In this document: piece after piece, positions 63,097-64,000 of the stretch
Position numbering within the stretch: the stretch's first letter is position 1
How the letters are laid out: each line of letters begins with the position of its first letter
Source: Roseovarius nubinhibens ISM
GTDB taxonomy: Bacteria > Pseudomonadota > Alphaproteobacteria > Rhodobacterales > Rhodobacteraceae
DNA length: 64,000 nucleotides
Direction: 5' to 3'
Assembly (NCBI RefSeq): GCF_000152625.1
Contig: NZ_CH724156.1
Location: 3,340,602-3,404,601, forward strand
Made by a program: the position numbers and the translations under genes
Notes under the pieces: model-generated
Database searches by the model: none
The model's input: the letters and a program-made list of their open reading frames with translations, nothing else
Told to the model about the DNA's origin: nothing

Positions 63097-63191
63097 ACCC
63101 CAGCCAGCCTCGCAAATCCACAACCTGCCCCCTTGGCGGGGGGTATCTTCGTTGCTATCGTTTCCCTTGGATTGACGACAATAGAGGTATC

Positions 63192-64000
63192 ATGCGCCAC
63201 ACGCTGCCCCTGGCCCCTCAGTTCTATGTGACCGCGCCGCAACCCTGCCCCTATCTGCCGGGGCGGATGGAACGGAAACTCTTCACCGCGCTGCAAGGCG
63301 ACGAGGCGCAGCGGCTCAACGATTCCCTCTCGAAACAAGGCTTCCGCCGCTCGCAGAACGTGCTCTACCGCCCCGCCTGCGCCGATTGCGCCGCCTGCCT
63401 TTCGGCCCGGATCGACGTGTCACGCTTCAGCCCGACGAAATCGCAAAAACGGGTGCAGCGGCGCAATGAACATCTCGAACGCCGCGCCACCTCGCCCTGG
63501 GCCACCGAGGATCAATACGATCTCTTCCGCGACTATCTCGACGCCCGCCACGCCAGCGGCGGCATGGCCGATATGGACGCGTTCGAATTCGCCGCCATGG
63601 TCGAGGAAACCCCGGTGCGCACCCGCGTCGTCGAATATATCGACCGCGACAGCGGCGCGCTGATGGCCAGCTGCCTCACCGATATTCTCGATGATGGGGT
63701 GAGCATGGTCTACTCCTTCTTCAACCCCTCCATCGCCCGGCAAAGCCCCGGCACCTATCTGATCCTCGACCATATCCAGATGTGCCGCGATCTCGGCCTG
63801 CCTTACGTCTATCTCGGCTATTGGGTGCCGGGCAGCCCCAAGATGGGCTACAAGGCCGGGTTCTCGGGGATCGAGCTCTATGTCGGCGGCCAATGGGAAG
63901 ACATGCGCCCGTCTGAGGACTACGAGGACCGCGCCCACCCGCTGCACAGCGATCCCATCGCCGAACAGGTGGCCGATATCGTGCTGCCCGACGGCATGGC
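63192..64000 (+). CDS. bpt: arginyl/leucyl-tRNA protein transferase Bpt (3' end outside window)
   Basis: 269 residues visible, nearly the full length of about 280. Bpt moves leucine from tRNA to N-terminal Asp or Glu, marking proteins for ClpAP degradation. The cysteines of the N-terminal part are in [21 protein letters not shown] QPCPYLPG and in [16 protein letters not shown], and [20 protein letters not shown] and [22 protein letters not shown] match the family. [20 protein letters not shown] is the conserved C-terminal block. The ATG at 63192 is set by alignment with [20 protein letters not shown]. The gene runs off the window edge. Confidence 0.93.
   Translation, partial: MRHTLPLAPQFYVTAPQPCPYLPGRMERKLFTALQGDEAQRLNDSLSKQGFRRSQNVLYRPACADCAACLSARIDVSRFSPTKSQKRVQRRNEHLERRATSPWATEDQYDLFRDYLDARHASGGMADMDAFEFAAMVEETPVRTRVVEYIDRDSGALMASCLTDILDDGVSMVYSFFNPSIARQSPGTYLILDHIQMCRDLGLPYVYLGYWVPGSPKMGYKAGFSGIELYVGGQWEDMRPSEDYEDRAHPLHSDPIAEQVADIVLPDGM

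Overview
The window is GC-rich, gene-dense chromosomal DNA from an alphaproteobacterium, almost certainly Rhodobacterales/Rhodobacteraceae. The evidence is the FADH2-type TrmFO, the two-domain dCTP deaminase, the yceD-rpmF-plsX-fabH-ihfA-merR order, the argS-SPOR-nagZ-scpA-scpB order, ornithine-lipid acyltransferase OlsB, the GlnE and Bpt types, and several small families I know mainly from this group. Almost everything reads as core chromosome. I found no prophage, integrase, transposase or CRISPR array. Both edges cut genes (katG at the left, bpt at the right).

Layout. 1-4.6 kb: katG end, a VIT-family transporter, an HTH protein, a small DUF6477-like protein and a non-pyrrolysine MttB-type methyltransferase. 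4.9-12.3 kb: guaA, a DMT permease, an outer-membrane barrel, an orphan P-loop ATPase, metA (acetyl type), ppk2, tetR. 12.5-19.2 kb: rplM-rpsI, a MocR regulator divergent from a DUF1127 protein with ATTGTAT palindromes between them, zntB, thioesterase, enoyl-CoA hydratase, di-heme peroxidase. 19.3-28.7 kb: trmFO, gluQRS, a ferredoxin-ASKHA corrinoid reactivator (a possible functional partner of the MttB homologue), tRNA-Gly(CCC), an AbrB-type membrane protein, SDR, ABC-F ATPase, olsB. 28.9-34 kb: bamE and the yceD-rpmF-plsX-fabH-ihfA-merR block, then tRNA-Pro(GGG). 34-44.3 kb: dCTP deaminase, then a long minus-strand run dgt-antiporter-argS-SPOR-nagZ-scpA-scpB, with erpA divergent.

44.4-47.4 kb is the least explained part and my main candidate for an undescribed system. 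It is a minus-strand operon whose first gene encodes a 197-residue protein made almost entirely of 20-residue tandem repeats (core DAVEMFTSSLAP, nine FTSSL copies, ending exactly on FTSSL). A G/C hairpin follows, then a 360-residue helical protein of unknown function, then a DMT-family permease coupled by an ATGA overlap. Precursor-like repeat protein, possible processing protein and possible exporter resemble a multi-core ribosomal peptide pathway, but no step is demonstrated.

47.4-64 kb: xth, a DMT permease, eno (behind a LacI-type operator), a small lipoprotein, the Entner-Doudoroff/pentose operon zwf-pgl-pgi, an orphan radical SAM protein with extra C-terminal cysteines, an M48 protease gene bracketed by a perfect 20-bp inverted repeat, a lipoprotein-rlmI-PIN operon, glnE with a small partner, an RDD protein, and bpt. 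Overlapping stop/start codons (ATGA or GTGA) are frequent and mark many of the operons.
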